Part shown: one piece after another, positions 1 through 13,100 of the stretch
How positions within the stretch are numbered: the first letter of the stretch is position 1
Layout of the letters: each line of letters begins with the position of its first letter
NCBI GenBank assembly: GCA_018697195.1
Contig: CM031879.1
Location: 45,592,048-45,656,047, forward strand
DNA length: 64,000 nucleotides
Direction: 5' to 3'
From: Certhia americana
Taxonomy: Eukaryota > Chordata > Aves > Passeriformes > Certhiidae
The notes under the pieces: model-generated
What the model saw: only the letters and a program-made list of their open reading frames with translations
The model's database searches: none
What the model was told of the DNA's origin: nothing
Translations under genes and position numbers: made by a program

Positions 1-979
1 CATTGGAGCTACATGGTTTATTAAAGTTCTACTCACATGCTAGTGTTTGAGGAACCAGTGCTTCAGAGGAAACATCCAAGCTAGCAGGAAAGGTTTGGAA
101 ATCTAAAAGAGTGAGTAAGACAGAGAGTTAGCTTTTTTAAGGCAAGGCGTGGGAGGTGTTTTCGTTCTTTAGCTATTAAAAACTCCTTGCTTTGACAAGA
201 AATAAAAGGGGGAAGAGAAAACTGGGAGGGGAAGGATTAATGAATAAAGAGGCAGCATGGCAAGAGATGCAGCAAGCATGGTGGCCAGAAGGCACAAGCA
301 AGTTTCTCAGGTTGGGTTCCCTGACAGAGCAGGGGTGGTAGCAAGCACAGATCAGAGGAGTCAAGGTCCAATACACTGTCTGAAGACAATAATGAGACCA
401 GCTTTCCTTACAGTGCTGAGCAGAGGGGTTCTGTTACAGCAGGTGCTTTGAAAACAATCATGCTAGATACTACATTTGTACCTTGTATCTTTCTGGATAT
501 ACTGATAATTATACAGAATTGAGAAGATCTCTTTTTTCCCTCAGATTTGATGCGGATTTAGGATTCTTTTCCATTCCTTTATGGCATTTGGGAGCTGTGG
601 CTTCACAGACAGTCCTGCTGTTGAGTCCAATCTCCATGGCTCATGCCTCCCATGGCCTTGCATGCTGTGTGGGCAGCACGCTGAAGCTGCCTGTGCACCA
701 GGGAGGAGGCAGGTCAGGACAGGGCAGCAGTGACACCAGTTTGGGGCCTTGGCCCTGTGCCTTGGAGGCCCAGTGGCAGCAGGGAATGCCGGGAGCAGAT
801 GGTGTCACTGCCACGGGCGTGGGGTGGATGCAGCACGTGTATGTTGTGCTAGGGGAGTTTCAGGGCACCCAGGCTTCCCTACAAGTCTTGAGGGAAAGGA
901 GTGCCCCAGTTGTTGAAAACACAAAATATTTTGGAGACAGCCAGCGGAGAAATTGGGCGTCTGCCTCTCTTCTGCTGTA

Positions 980-1047
980 TTTTTTTTTTTTTGGTTGGCT
1001 TTCTTTCAGTTGGTTTTTTTTTGTTTTTTTTTGTTTTTATTTTTTCT
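980..1047. repeat. T-rich low-complexity tract
   Basis: This is a run of thymines broken by single G or GG interruptions, and it continues into pyrimidine-rich sequence. It creates spurious phenylalanine-rich reading frames on the + strand and lysine-rich ones on the - strand. It could be an old poly(A) tail of a - strand retroposon, but no body is recognisable next to it. Confidence 0.85.
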
Positions 1048-4000
1048 CTCTTCTCCTCACTCCACACCTCCCTGTTTCATCATAGCCAGGTTTCCACATG
1101 CCCGGGCAACCCCAGTTCCACACACAGGGCAAGGGCATCAGTTCCCAAGAGTGACCCAGCCATGGAAAGTAGGGGGCCAGGCACACTGACAGCATCCTTG
1201 CCACAGGCAGCCCAGAACGAGGTGACCCTGCAGCCACAGCCAGGGGCCTTTGTGCAAGTACATTATAACCTGGGTCTTAAATCATATGCTATTTTTTCCA
1301 TCAGGCAAATATATAAACTGTCCTTCCTAGCCCACATCATTTTTTCTGAGTAGGCCAAAGCTGCAATATCTCAAAAGCTCATTATTTAGCCAACTTTGCG
1401 GGGGCCTTTGTCATAGATGACAAAAGATCTGTTTCTGACAGAAAAAGTGTGATTTCTTTTAATGCAAGACATTGCTCAAAATGTGGTTTATTGGGATTTT
1501 TAAAGAAAAAGTAATTAGGATTTTTTTAATGTGGGTAAAGCAGAATATTCCCCTGCCAGCCTTGTTCTCGAGAAATAATAAAGTGGTCTTGACTGAAATT
1601 AAAAACTAAACCAAAAAGAACCCTATTAAACCACTGAAGCAGACATGAGCTAGATGATGTTAATTTCAAGTCTGGCAAAGGCAAAAGCAGCTGAAGCCAG
1701 ACCTTGTGATGGAATGTGTCAAGTGACTGTTATAATAAAGAGGCAACACTACCAGCAATGTCTGCTGTGTTCTGTGTACCCATTAACCAGCTAATCTCAA
1801 CGTTAGTCCTTCCCAGGTAGCCAAGGACTATTATTGCTGAGCTTTACAACTAAGCATTAAGCATTGTGGCTAAACAGCTTGACTGAACAAGAATTATTTG
1901 CCATCACCTGAACAAGGTAAGCAGGAGAACCCAGCTAGCATGTTACCACAGGCAGAACTCAAAGAAATTAGGTCAGGCAGAATGGAAAGAAAACTTCAGA
2001 AACCTCTTCCAAACAGTGAAAAGTAGTCCTCTGTGGTACAGTTTCTCATGGGAAGCAAAGTATGCAGGCTGGATAATGCACTGGAAAATGTATTGCAGGC
2101 AAGAATCTTGCAGGAATTGGGCTAGGCTAGAGTGTAAAATAATGGACTGGACGAGCTAGCAAGATTTTCCAATCTCTTAATTTTCATAGTTTAAAAAAAT
2201 TGCCACAGTTTGCATAGTTTGAAATTCCTTCACACAAGTTGCAGAGTCTGAGTGAGGCAGAATATGAGGCTGGAGCAAGAGAGGTGGGTGTTTCCTGGAT
2301 GACACAAAGGAGAAAAAAAAGAAGCTTTCAGCCTGGAAGAGGCTGTGAAACTAGGAGAGTGGCTAGAGAGAAAAGGAGGGAACACAGCTGAGAGGGACTG
2401 CTCCCACCAGGCTGAAACATGGGTGAGATACACTGAGGACACCATGGTGAAGATTTAGGGGCTAGGTCAGTGGTGAAGAGGGTGGCTTTGAGAGAGCAGT
2501 AACACTGCCTAAGCATGCTGCCATCACTCCTGGTCAGTCTTCAGCTCTGGGTAAGAAGCAGAAAGGCTCAGCTCCCTCTCTCTGCATGACTCTCTGATAT
2601 TAGCTTTCACCAACAGATTTTTCAATTACCAGAACATTTTGATTAGGGGCTTCTCTCCCACTCTTCTTGTCCTTAACACAAGAATTTTCTGTTTTGCTTT
2701 GGTTTGAACTCAGATTTCGGTGGACTGGATTAAAACAAGGGATTGAAGAGCTGATCTTTCACTCCAATCCAGTGCTGGAAAATAAATATCCTCAATTACT
2801 CCCATCAGTCATGAAGCCTCACACACAAGCTTTACCAAAACACTGCAATCCTGACTTTCAACATCCCTAGCATTTCAGTTCATGACTGGATGCAGTCACA
2901 CGTCAGCCATGCCCTTTTCAAAGCAGGTCACTGGTCTGTGCTAGGGCTCTTTAACACTTCTGGTAAGTCAGTGTGTGTCAAAATCCTGAGGATGCCCTCC
3001 TTGGGCTCTGCTAAGGGCCACCTGAAGTCCAACCTTGTTCCAAATCACCCCTAGGAGAGTTCAGTCAATCCTACTATACCACATTCATTATTCCAGCCTT
3101 GGAACACCTCTAGGGCTTACACAGCAGACCAGGAAAACAACTCCCTCTGCAATCATCATGCTCCAGGTTTGGTACAAAGGTGACAAAGGAAGCACAATAT
3201 TGCTAAGATTCCAAATGAAACCATTCTTGAGCTTAATGGTGTTTCTTTCCACCCACAGTCTGTTACAGACCTTAAATGTGTGCTTTGCAGCTTTGTTGGA
3301 GCAGATCTGCTGTTCTACTCTCTTCATAGATTAAAATGCATTTTTAAATTATTAAATGAAAATTAAATTCTATAATGGACTTCCCCACAGACCTTCTTAG
3401 CCATTTTTACAGCTGGCTTAAACTCTGCACTGAAGATCTAGAGACTTTTGTTTCAAAAGCTCTTCTGAGGTCCTCAAGAAGCTTTGAGATCTCCTCCAAC
3501 AGAAGAGCTACTGATGTCTTTTCATTGTGGCTGAAGAAAAAGCCTGTGGCTCACAGATCAAATCTGGTAAAGTACAGGTTGTCCCAGACAGCACCAATTG
3601 CTGCCTTGGGGATGTATTCAGGAAAGCGTAGGCAGGGGTGTCAGAGGAGCCATACATCCAATCTGGCTTTGTTTACTGTATTTCCTAATGGGAAGATTCT
3701 TGTACTATTCCTTCTCCACCTTCCCAGGCATTCACTGGTGTCCTGACTCAGACACACAGCTCACTAGCCCATAACCAAAATGTACAGGCAGGGAAAGTGG
3801 CCTGATATCTGTAGTATCTTAGCCACTTATTCCACCACTGCTTGGAAGATAGCCATGGCTTGGGATGCCTATGTCCACCCCCAAGAAGCTTCTCTCCCTT
3901 TATTTGAGCCAGGGCCTCTCCAGCTACGGGTTACATGTAGGCGCTAAGACTTCCCACAGAAGAGAGCAGCAGGGAATGCAGGGGGTGCCACTTCAATCTC

Positions 4001-5207
4001 CTATCCCAGAGGCAGATTTAATTGAGTGCTTTCCACAGAGCTTAGGGCTCCTAGCAATGATGATGGGGAATGATTCTCTTCACAATTGTTTGGAGGCTCC
4101 CACAGAGATTTTCCCTGTAGTGGTCACACCTTTCAGGGACACACATGCATCAGCTGGACACAGCAGATACCTGCTCTGACCCCAGGCAGAGTTTTCGCCC
4201 TTGGGATTTGTCCTGCCCACATTGTGGCTATGGTTTCTCTTAACCATTCTGTCTTTTTAGGGTGACATCCAAACTGGACTGAAAAACTTCAAATGACAAG
4301 GAATTTACTATCTCTAAACTGTCCCACTAGCTAACCACCCTCTGAACTGTGCACAGTTCAGAGCGCACACCCCATTTCTAGATGGTCTGCACCTTCAGCC
4401 AGTGAGGGAGGTGAACTTCTCTATTAGCAACCTAAGCAGTTCAAGACACGCACAAGCCCTAACAGGCAATGTTCCATGTTGTTTGCGTGCTCGTGGCAAG
4501 TTTTGGCTTGTGGCAGCCAGTGTTCTCTGAACAACAGGAGAGTACTCTCCTAACAGCAGGGCTGACTGACAACATGGGTCAGGGCATCATTCCCAACAGA
4601 TTATCTGGGCAAGGCTACCTTCTTTGGGGGAGAAGAAATTTTATTCAGACAGATGCTGTGCCACTTGTCCTCAGGTTCAGAGAACTAACCCTGGGTCACT
4701 TTATTTACCAGTGTAGGTGTAACCTAGATTTCGACAAGACCTTTTCTGCCAGCACTATTTACTATTAGAAATCTATCTCTCAAGTGAAATATTTGTGGAC
4801 CTTGATTAAGTCAATTCCTAACTTTCTTTTACATAAACTACATTTTGATTCCTTTCCAATTTTTAGCATCCTTTGAGTAATTCAAACAGGGAAATAGAAG
4901 ACAGTACTCCAGCATGATCTCACCAGCCAGGCCTGTACTGCAGGCCTTTCCCAGCTTGCCTTCTTCTTAGGAGCATTGCACAAGGCACAAATCCTCCTGT
5001 CCTCACCTATGTACCTCATTTCCAGGGTCAGGAATCCTACAGATTTGTGCCAATTGGAGAATACATTAATCTTGTCCCTGATACTAGCTCTCAGAGGATC
5101 AGGACTTTAGAGGGTACCATTTACATTTCCACTGCTCAGCTTGGACACAGGAGTTAGTGGGACTGAAAAAATGAAAATGCTGTCCCACTCGCTATTCCCA
5201 TCATACA

Positions 5208-5250
5208 TTTCAGAGTGACATCTATTTTGATTTCAGAGTGACTATTTTGA
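5208..5250. repeat. Short tandem duplication, 23/20 bp
   Basis: The segment 5208-5230 is repeated directly at 5231-5250, with a 3-base deletion in the second copy. Both copies share the start TTTCAGAGTGAC and the end TATTTTGA. It looks like a simple slippage or duplication event. No function is suggested by the context. Confidence 0.8.
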
Positions 5251-6995
5251 TTCCCATATCCTCTACAGTGTCACTGTGAGGCCGGATACTGTCTCCAATC
5301 TCCCTGTCACATCCCAATACACACTTTGGTATAAGAAGGCAGCCATAGCATTTTGTTGTTCAAGTGCATTTAAGAGATCCATCTGTGCAGTTTGAGCTGA
5401 CCTTACTGTTGCTGTCCTCCTCCCTGTCATTTATGTGATACACAAATATGGCAGAAATTAAATTTTCTTGATAAATGAGTTCAGGAGATGACACCCATAG
5501 GAACCCCACTAGAAGCACTTGCCAATAAGAGGATCTCCCCTGGCAAGAGCTTTCAGAGGTCTAACCATCAACACGGTTTCCAGCCATGCAGCAGGGGTGG
5601 AGCTGGTTATTTGCCTCTAACCCTGCCACCCACAAGAAGGTTTCTGCATCAGAGCCCATGGACTCTTACGTGCCATGGTCTTGTTCATTCCATCACAAGG
5701 CAAATATAGCTCCCTCTCAGTTGCTTTGCCTCTATGACCACCGTGAGGCTCCGGCATTTCTGTTTGCAGGGCTGTTGGTAACGCCAAGCCAGGGAGCCAC
5801 TGCAGGGCACTCAGTGCTACAGGCCAGGTGAGCACGTAGACATCGTCACCCTGTCACTGCACCAGCTCTCATTGACTTAGGGATACATTGATGCAAGCCT
5901 TGCACTGTTGCAAAACAAATACTACCGAGTTTCAGCCTCACCAGCCCGCAGGTGTGACACAGCTGTCACTGTGCCTCAGCACAAGTGTCACTACCTCGCT
6001 AGGCAACCATCACAACATGGTAATGGCCTGTCAATATACCACGGGAAGGTTACAAGGCTGAGTCTTGGATCTTCAGCAGCAAACTCCAAGACTTTTTTTG
6101 TTGAGCTTTCCACGGTCAGATAGTCCAGGAGACAGAGATTCTCTCCAGCAACCAATATTTGTATGAATAATAAAAAACCACAAAATAATATAAAAAAATC
6201 CTCAGCCTGCTTTGTGAGCAGAAGTACAATTTGCAGCTGTGAGCTCTATTTCCCACCCATCAGAATGGATTTTTCTCCATATCTGTCCCTTTTCTTCCCA
6301 AGGCAAATACTTCACTATCAGTAGCATGAGCAAAGTTTTAGGGGCTACGTTTAGCCCTCCTGGAAAACGGCACACTTAGCATACTGGAAGCTCACTGCCT
6401 TACTGTCAGTGCAAAGACTTCCCCCTGAAGTCATGTCCCTGACTGGTAACCTCTGCTGGGGTACTTAGAGGGACAACTTTGCCTTCAGCAGAGAGCTAAG
6501 TGGCACTAAGTGCTGAGCACTAGATAAAGCCAAGAAACCAGGAGTCTCTTTGTGCTAACCCTTATCTCCAGGAACACCTTTGACATGCAGAATGTTTGTT
6601 CGAGGTGATTACCTGGGTGGAGAGGTTATTGTTGCATAAATTATTTACTTTTAAAACCACAGTTATTTGCCTCCACCCTTCTCACTACTGCCCTGTGTAC
6701 CCCAGTACTAACACACCTTGGAATTCGGGAGCACTGGGAAGAACTGCAGAGGTCTAGAATAGCTGTGCTAGGATGCACCTGGCAAGAGACAGATGTCCAC
6801 TGGGATCAGTCATTAGCACCAGTCAAGAGCAAAAATAGTCACCCACCTCTGCTGTAAAAGCTACCAGGCAGAGTAGCCCCAGGGGAGCAAGGGGTACAAT
6901 TGAAGGGAAGCACGACCAAGCCTGGTAGAAAGCCATCAATTCCTTTGCCTTTGCCTTTCCCTGTCCCTGCCACATCAGGGGTCAGGGTGAGTTTC

Positions 6996-7118
6996 AGTTA
7001 ATCAACAGCACTTGAGGACATGGTTTAGTGGTGAACATGATGGTGGAGCTGACCAGACAGCAGGACTTGATGATCTTAGAGGTATTTTCCAACTTTAATC
7101 ATTCTATGATTCTGTGAA
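6996..7118 (+). mobile_element. CR1 LINE, 3' end fragment
   Basis: This is the last ~120 bases of a Chicken Repeat 1 type non-LTR retroposon in + orientation. Diagnostic parts are the GACATGGTTTAGTGGTGAAC block, the GACTTGATGATCTTAGAGGT block, and a tail of two octamers, ATTCTATG then ATTCTGTG, at 7101-7116. CR1 elements end in such octamers rather than in poly(A). The fragment is 5'-truncated, as most CR1 copies are, and contains no coding sequence. Several differences from the usual family sequence suggest an old copy. Confidence 0.85.
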
Positions 7119-10100
7119 ATAAACACAGTCTAGCTGGCCTCATGTACAACAGGGATGTGTTCCCTCCCATCCCTGCAGGTGAGAGGTATATCTGGCTCTC
7201 TTCTTCTAATGCTCTGTGCATCTGAAACTCTCAGGACCATTGCTTAACAGCTGCCAGAAGGGAGCAAGCAGCAGAATTTAATGGAAGAGCATGGGTTTAG
7301 ATATACTGGTGACACAGCTGCACTGAAAAATACCTGAGAGTGCAGAGGAGAGATGGAAAATCAGCACTGGATTCCTGGTCAGAAGGAGGCTGTGTTCTCT
7401 GTGGTCACTGACAGCACTCATATTGGGTTTTTGTGGTGCAGGGTCACACCCACAGTCTTCGTCCCAGACAAAGCAAGTTCATTTCCTGTCCTGCAGTATG
7501 TCCTGCTGTGTCCAGTCCAGCACTGGAGACCAGAACCAATAGGCTTCCATTACTGGGTTTCCCTTGGGAAGCTACTCCACATACCAACAAGAGTCAGTCC
7601 TGATATTCAACTAAAAATTTCCTTTCTTTCCATTACACCAGATACTTTCTTCTGGATCTTCTCCCTTAAGCAGCATATTCCACTTGCCTCTGTCCTTCCA
7701 AGACAAAGTTTCATCACTGTGTATGCAAGCCCAGTTCTTCAGCAGAGCTGCCTGTCTGAGCCCTGCCCTACCTTGGTTCACCACCCTGTCAAAAGGAAGC
7801 ACAGCACTTGCAGTACTGGGAGCAAGACTCAGATTTTCAGAATTATTAAGGAACCACAGTGTCAGAGCAGCCTGTGGGAGCTGCAGCAGTGACCATGTCC
7901 AGCTGCCACAGCAGGCAAAGAGGCTACAATCCCAGTGGGACAGGACTGGTTACCTCCAGAGGTACCTGATGCTCCTGATGATAGCATTGTGATCACCAGA
8001 CACAGAATAATTGAGAAGGTCAGCATCACATGTATAGTAATGCTCCCCAAGGTACCAAAACTGAAGAGAATTATGAAAAGAAAATGGTTTTCTTTTAGGC
8101 CAATCACTGCACTCTGAAACAGGGACACATCTCTGTGAAAGCCATACAAGTGATGACTTCTGCCTTTCAACACACATGGATTTCCAAGGGCAGTGGTGGC
8201 TGATTTTATTTCTGACCAACATCTGGCATGCTAGGGCCTGGCTTCCCAGCATTGCCATAGAGCAGATAATAGTAATGATCATTAGAAATAATATGGTTAG
8301 GTTTGTTTCCTCGGACTGTTAGAATAAGTTGTCAGTAAGAGTAATGAGCATTGTGCTTGCTTTTCATGCCAGTGCAAATTTAATTCCAGTGCTACAAAAG
8401 TATTCATTTGACTCTATGAGGCTATAGAGACTCTAGCTCTAGGCACAAGTAGCCATATTCCCCAAAATACATATCTATTCCAGGTGTTCTGTCTCAATAA
8501 AAGGACAATTCAAGATTGAGAAAAGAAAAAAATAGTCACTTATTCACCAGAGCTATTAACCCCTTGTCCCTTCCAGCAGGCTTACCTGGGAAATAATCAC
8601 AATATGCGAGTCAAACTGAGGTAGCACACAGGCTGGATATGGCCCAGATATGTGCAGACCATTAAATTACATTTGTGGGGCAACCTGGAAAGCTAAATTG
8701 AGTCAGAAAAGTACCTATAAAATCTGTCATGGTTTAAGTCACTCTTGTTCAGTGGTTTATTGCTATCCTCTGAGCCATATATGACACATGAGCTGAACAA
8801 TGCCTGTAGTGGTATGACGTGAAACAGAACAGCATAAATCACACCCTGCAATAGTTAACATATCAAAAGGTGAATGGATACCTTTAGTCTCTCTGGGTCT
8901 GAGGAGGAGAAAACTGAGAAAAATCTATTATAATATATATTCTTCCAGCTCTTGAGTGCATGTACATGCACAATACATCTATTCTTTTCAGAATAGGGCT
9001 CACTTACTTAGAGTAAAAATCCAACAACCAGTCACAAATGGTTCCCAAATAATGCTAACATAGAGGAATACAGCCTCTCTAGTCTGTTCAGATTTGCAAT
9101 GCAAGAAGGAAAATCAGGGCAGATGTTTCCAGGCAAGGAAGCAAACAGTACCTTGGTGTGATGCCAGAAGTTAAGGTAGTTGGACCCATTCAGGTCCCAG
9201 AGATCCAATGCAGGGTGAAACACCTGAGGGTATTGGTGAAAACCAGTGAACACCCACAGGAAAGGCACAGTGAGCTGCTGGCCATTCTCAGGACATAAAA
9301 GCAGACAGACTCCCATTGGGGAATAAATAGGACACCCCACACACACACTTTTTTTTTTTTATTACTTTAAGGAAAAGACACACCTTCGTCCTCTGTGCCA
9401 GGCCTTAAATTCCAGACCACCAGTTCAATGATCTCTGTCCTATTAGTCATGACAGGGGCATTTACGACAATGATGAGTTGGCTGTGAGCATTGTAAAGCA
9501 CTCCAAGGTAGTCATAGAAGAAAGCCTATACAGGCTAAGGAAAGCCAGTGATAACAACTAAGTCTCTGTTCTGAGGTATTTAAAATTGAATTACAAATTA
9601 TCCAACTTCCTGGCAAGCAGGGGTCAGATTACAGCAATTTACTCCAAGAGGGCAAGGAGGGTTCAAGAAACAGGAAGGGTTATTCTTCAGGGGTGGACGT
9701 CACTAGAAGCCTGGGTGAACTGTTCTACAGACAAAATGCAGCCCACAGGCCACTGGCTGGACCATTGGACAAAGTCAGTTGTGGCTGTTGGAACCTACGC
9801 AATGCTTCAGACAACTCATTTCAACTGTTGCTGGGTACCTTTAACCCCTCAGAAGAATAAAGTTCCCTCTCCTAATTGCTTCCAAAGTATGTATTTGTAG
9901 ACCCTGAACCAAGGAAACCCCTAAACCCAAATAAAAATTCCCTTGTGGCAAAGAAAGTCTTGAGGTCTCACACTTGTAAGAGGAAGTTGGGGTCACCAGT
10001 TTCTTCACACACTCCCCTCACAAAGCCTCTTTCTGCCATGTCTGTAACAGAGTATTTAGACAGAAGGTTGCATGGATTGGATTTCAAAGCAAGGAAGGTC

Positions 10101-13100
10101 AGAAGAGATCTTCCAGCTGTAAATGGTCTCCAGATGTGGGCTTTTCTTTTCCAGTCCTCAGGGAGGGGATGAAAATGCCTTTCATTAGTCTCATAAAATT
10201 AAATGGAAAAACATTGTCTACTGAGGAGGATGGGCAGGCATAGAAGGTGGAGTCAAAAACTGAGCAGAACAGAATAGGAAAGAAAAGCAGGACCATGGCT
10301 GAAATAGTTCAGGATGGGTGGTATCATCCTACAAGCTGTAGTCTGGGGTGGGGGGGGATTGGTCATTAAACAACATGGCAGGCATCAGCAATTGAGGCAT
10401 TTGAAATGGAAAAGGCCAAATAAAACAAAACATAGCTTTGTTTGCAGAGAGAATCTTCCCCAGAAGGAGAGAATCTCCTTCCCCAGAGCTGTGACAGGAT
10501 CTTAAACTGTGAAACACCTCCAGGGAGGCTGTGTCTAAGATGGCTTCTGGGTGAAACTGTGCTAAGCCACAAACAACATGCTTCTCTTACCAGCATACCG
10601 CAGTCCTGGACTTGTATCTAGCTATCTTTTCTTCTGCAAAGATTGTCTATGGACAACTTACACATCCTCTCAGCTTATTCATGCAAAATTATTCTCCTTA
10701 ATTGAAATTTGTCTCCAAGCAATGAATCTGTGCAATCTGGAAAGACCAGCATCCCTGGGGACAAATTTTACTCTCAGTTATTTCTGCAAATGTACAACTC
10801 ACAATTGCAAATACACAGAATCCAAATTTCATTGCTGATACAAAATTTGGTACACCTGCTTGGACAGGTGGATCAGACAGCCAGAGGACATTTACTGCAA
10901 GGGAAGACTATGTCTGTTCTATCTCCTAAATGTCTAAGGAATGTCTACTGCCCTGGCAAAGCTAATAGGGAAAGCAATGTTTTCCTCATTTTAAGAAAAT
11001 TACTACAATCTTTGCTTACTTTCACTCAAAAGTCCCTATTTCTGGATTATGGCGTGTCCTAGCGCACTAGCACAAAGAACATTAGGAATGTCCTTAAGAG
11101 ATGTCATCTCTTCATCTGGAAGTTTGTTCTCTTTTCCAGCTCATCAGTTCACTTCCCACTCCTCCTGCAATATGTCACCAGTGGTCAGGTAATAACGTGG
11201 GAAATTACTGTGGAACAAAAACCCCCAAAACCAGCTTTGCTAGAAACATAAGATGACCTGTGCTAGCCCAGACTGAAGAAGCAGTATCTCTCCTTTTGCA
11301 GTCACCTCACTTAGGAAAGAAGTATAAGAAACAGAGGAAATACAAACTGTATCCCAGTCCACCTTCTCAACTCCATCAGCCAGCTGTTTAGGACACTTCT
11401 GATGCAGAGGTAACATCTGTGCTGCTGCATTTAACACTCTCCAAAGGAAATACTCTGCATAGATGTGCCCAACCCCTTCATGGATTGTCTTCCACCAACA
11501 GTCTGTGGCAGAGTTCCATTATTCCTTGATGCCTATGTGGAAAAGTCCATGGCTTGTTTATTTTAAACCTGTTGCCTAACCAGTTTATCGGGTGCCATTA
11601 GTTTTTGTGATATGGAACTGCATGAATGTTAGTTCTTTGTTGACATTCTCCATACCATTTGTGATTCCCTTTCAGGCATCTTCAAGATTAGCAATCTGTA
11701 TTTACCCAGAAACTATCTCCTACTTCTGATCATTGTTGATGTCCTCTCTTCTCTTACTAGTGGTTCTTTATGCTCTTCAATGTAGTAACCAGAAGCACTC
11801 ACAACTTTCAGACTTTCAGCAGACCATGAAGTACACACAAGCATAATTTTGTTCTTTGTTTCTTCTGTACTCATTCCTAACATTTCTTTTTGGCTTTTTG
11901 ACCTCAACAGAGCCTTGAGAGACTGTTTTCAGCAGCCTGTCTGCAATGAATCCAAGAATTTCTTTCTCTGCTGGTAGAAGCTGACTCAGAGACGTTCAAT
12001 ATATCTGTACAGCCAGACTGTTTTCTTCCTAGTGGAATTCCCTTGCATTTGCCACCACTGAATTTCACCTACCAGGGAGAGCCCAGGCACTCACTGCCAG
12101 GAGATTTTCTGCAAGCCTTTGCAGTTAGCTTCATGTTGCCTCTCTGGAATAACTGTGGGTCTCAAGTAAACTCACTGCTCATGTTCCTTTCCAGAATATT
12201 ACAAGTGGATTGAATAACACTAGTGCTACCACAGAGCCCGGTGAGGTCCTTCTGATGAGCTCTTTGTCGAGACTGACCATTTGAAGTGCTCAGGTTGATG
12301 CTTGTTTTCTTACTCATGATCCCATTTGCAGAGCTCTCCACAGCCAGGGCTTGCCTCCGAGACTGGTCCAGTGCAAACGAGTGCCTGGCACCAGCCTTTA
12401 CAGATGCAATGTGCTCAGACAGCAGGTATGTGAGGCCACTCTTCGTGATAACTAGACCTAGTTGCTTTAATGGTCTGGACTTTAAATGAAGAAAATCCAG
12501 GGATGCAAGAAACTGAACCCAGATGCTTGCTGGTGTCTGTGTTACTGAGTTTCAGGGCACCTAAGGGCTGCATAGGAAAACCAGGGTTATTGCACAAGGA
12601 AGGCTGGGGATATTCACGCCAGTGGAGGATAGGGTGCAGATCTGCACCATTCCACAGCAGCTCCTCGCCTCCATCTACCAAGAGTAGGATGGCTTAGAAA
12701 CAGAACGGTGGGCCAAGTGTGAGCACAGCACACCCTTACTCTCCTCTGCCAAACCACAGGCTCAGCCAGGATGTCACCCTGATATCCTCTTTTAAAATAC
12801 CCCAGCTCCTCTACATACAGCCCCTCAGAATCCCCCCCAGTCGTGATTCCAAACTGCAAAATATGCCTTCTGCTCCTGACTATGCAGCTGCCAAAAACCT
12901 CATGGTCATGTGCCCCATGGTTTCAGGTGCCACACTGTCTCCAAGGTGAGAGGGGCCACCTTAGGGGAAAGCAAATAGGAAAGTATCCCAGGCATGAAAA
13001 TGCCTCTGTGGTTCTCAAGACAGGAATTTCTCTCACACCCACCCCTCCCTCTATTCCTCCACACTGCTTGGTGCAGCTGCTGAACCAGCGGCAGCAACAG

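Larger units (their letters stand above)
1..6995. other. Non-coding region, no gene seen
   Basis: I find no exon, RNA gene or recognisable transposon here. Open frames are short, overlap on both strands, and show no domain or familiar motif. The one longer frame (483-1085 +) runs through a T-rich tract and is best explained by chance. Visible structure is limited to T-rich sequence at 980-1047 and a small tandem duplication at 5208-5250. If EMP1 is the nearest gene, this is upstream intergenic DNA. Confidence 0.6.

Noticed and set aside
483..1085. 200-codon open frame, + strand
   Set aside because: It runs through a T-rich tract that removes stop codons and gives a phenylalanine-rich tail. 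It has no domain, no splice context and overlapping frames on both strands.
2110..2195. Possible CR1-like 3' end (GGACTGGACGAGCTAGCAAG, then TTTTCCAATCTCT)
   Set aside because: It resembles a CR1 tail, but no octamer tail or other diagnostic block is present, so I could not support it.
7353..7892. 179-codon open frame, + strand
   Set aside because: No recognisable domain or ordered membrane pattern was found. Its length is within what chance gives in 64 kb, and open frames also exist in the other frames at the same place.
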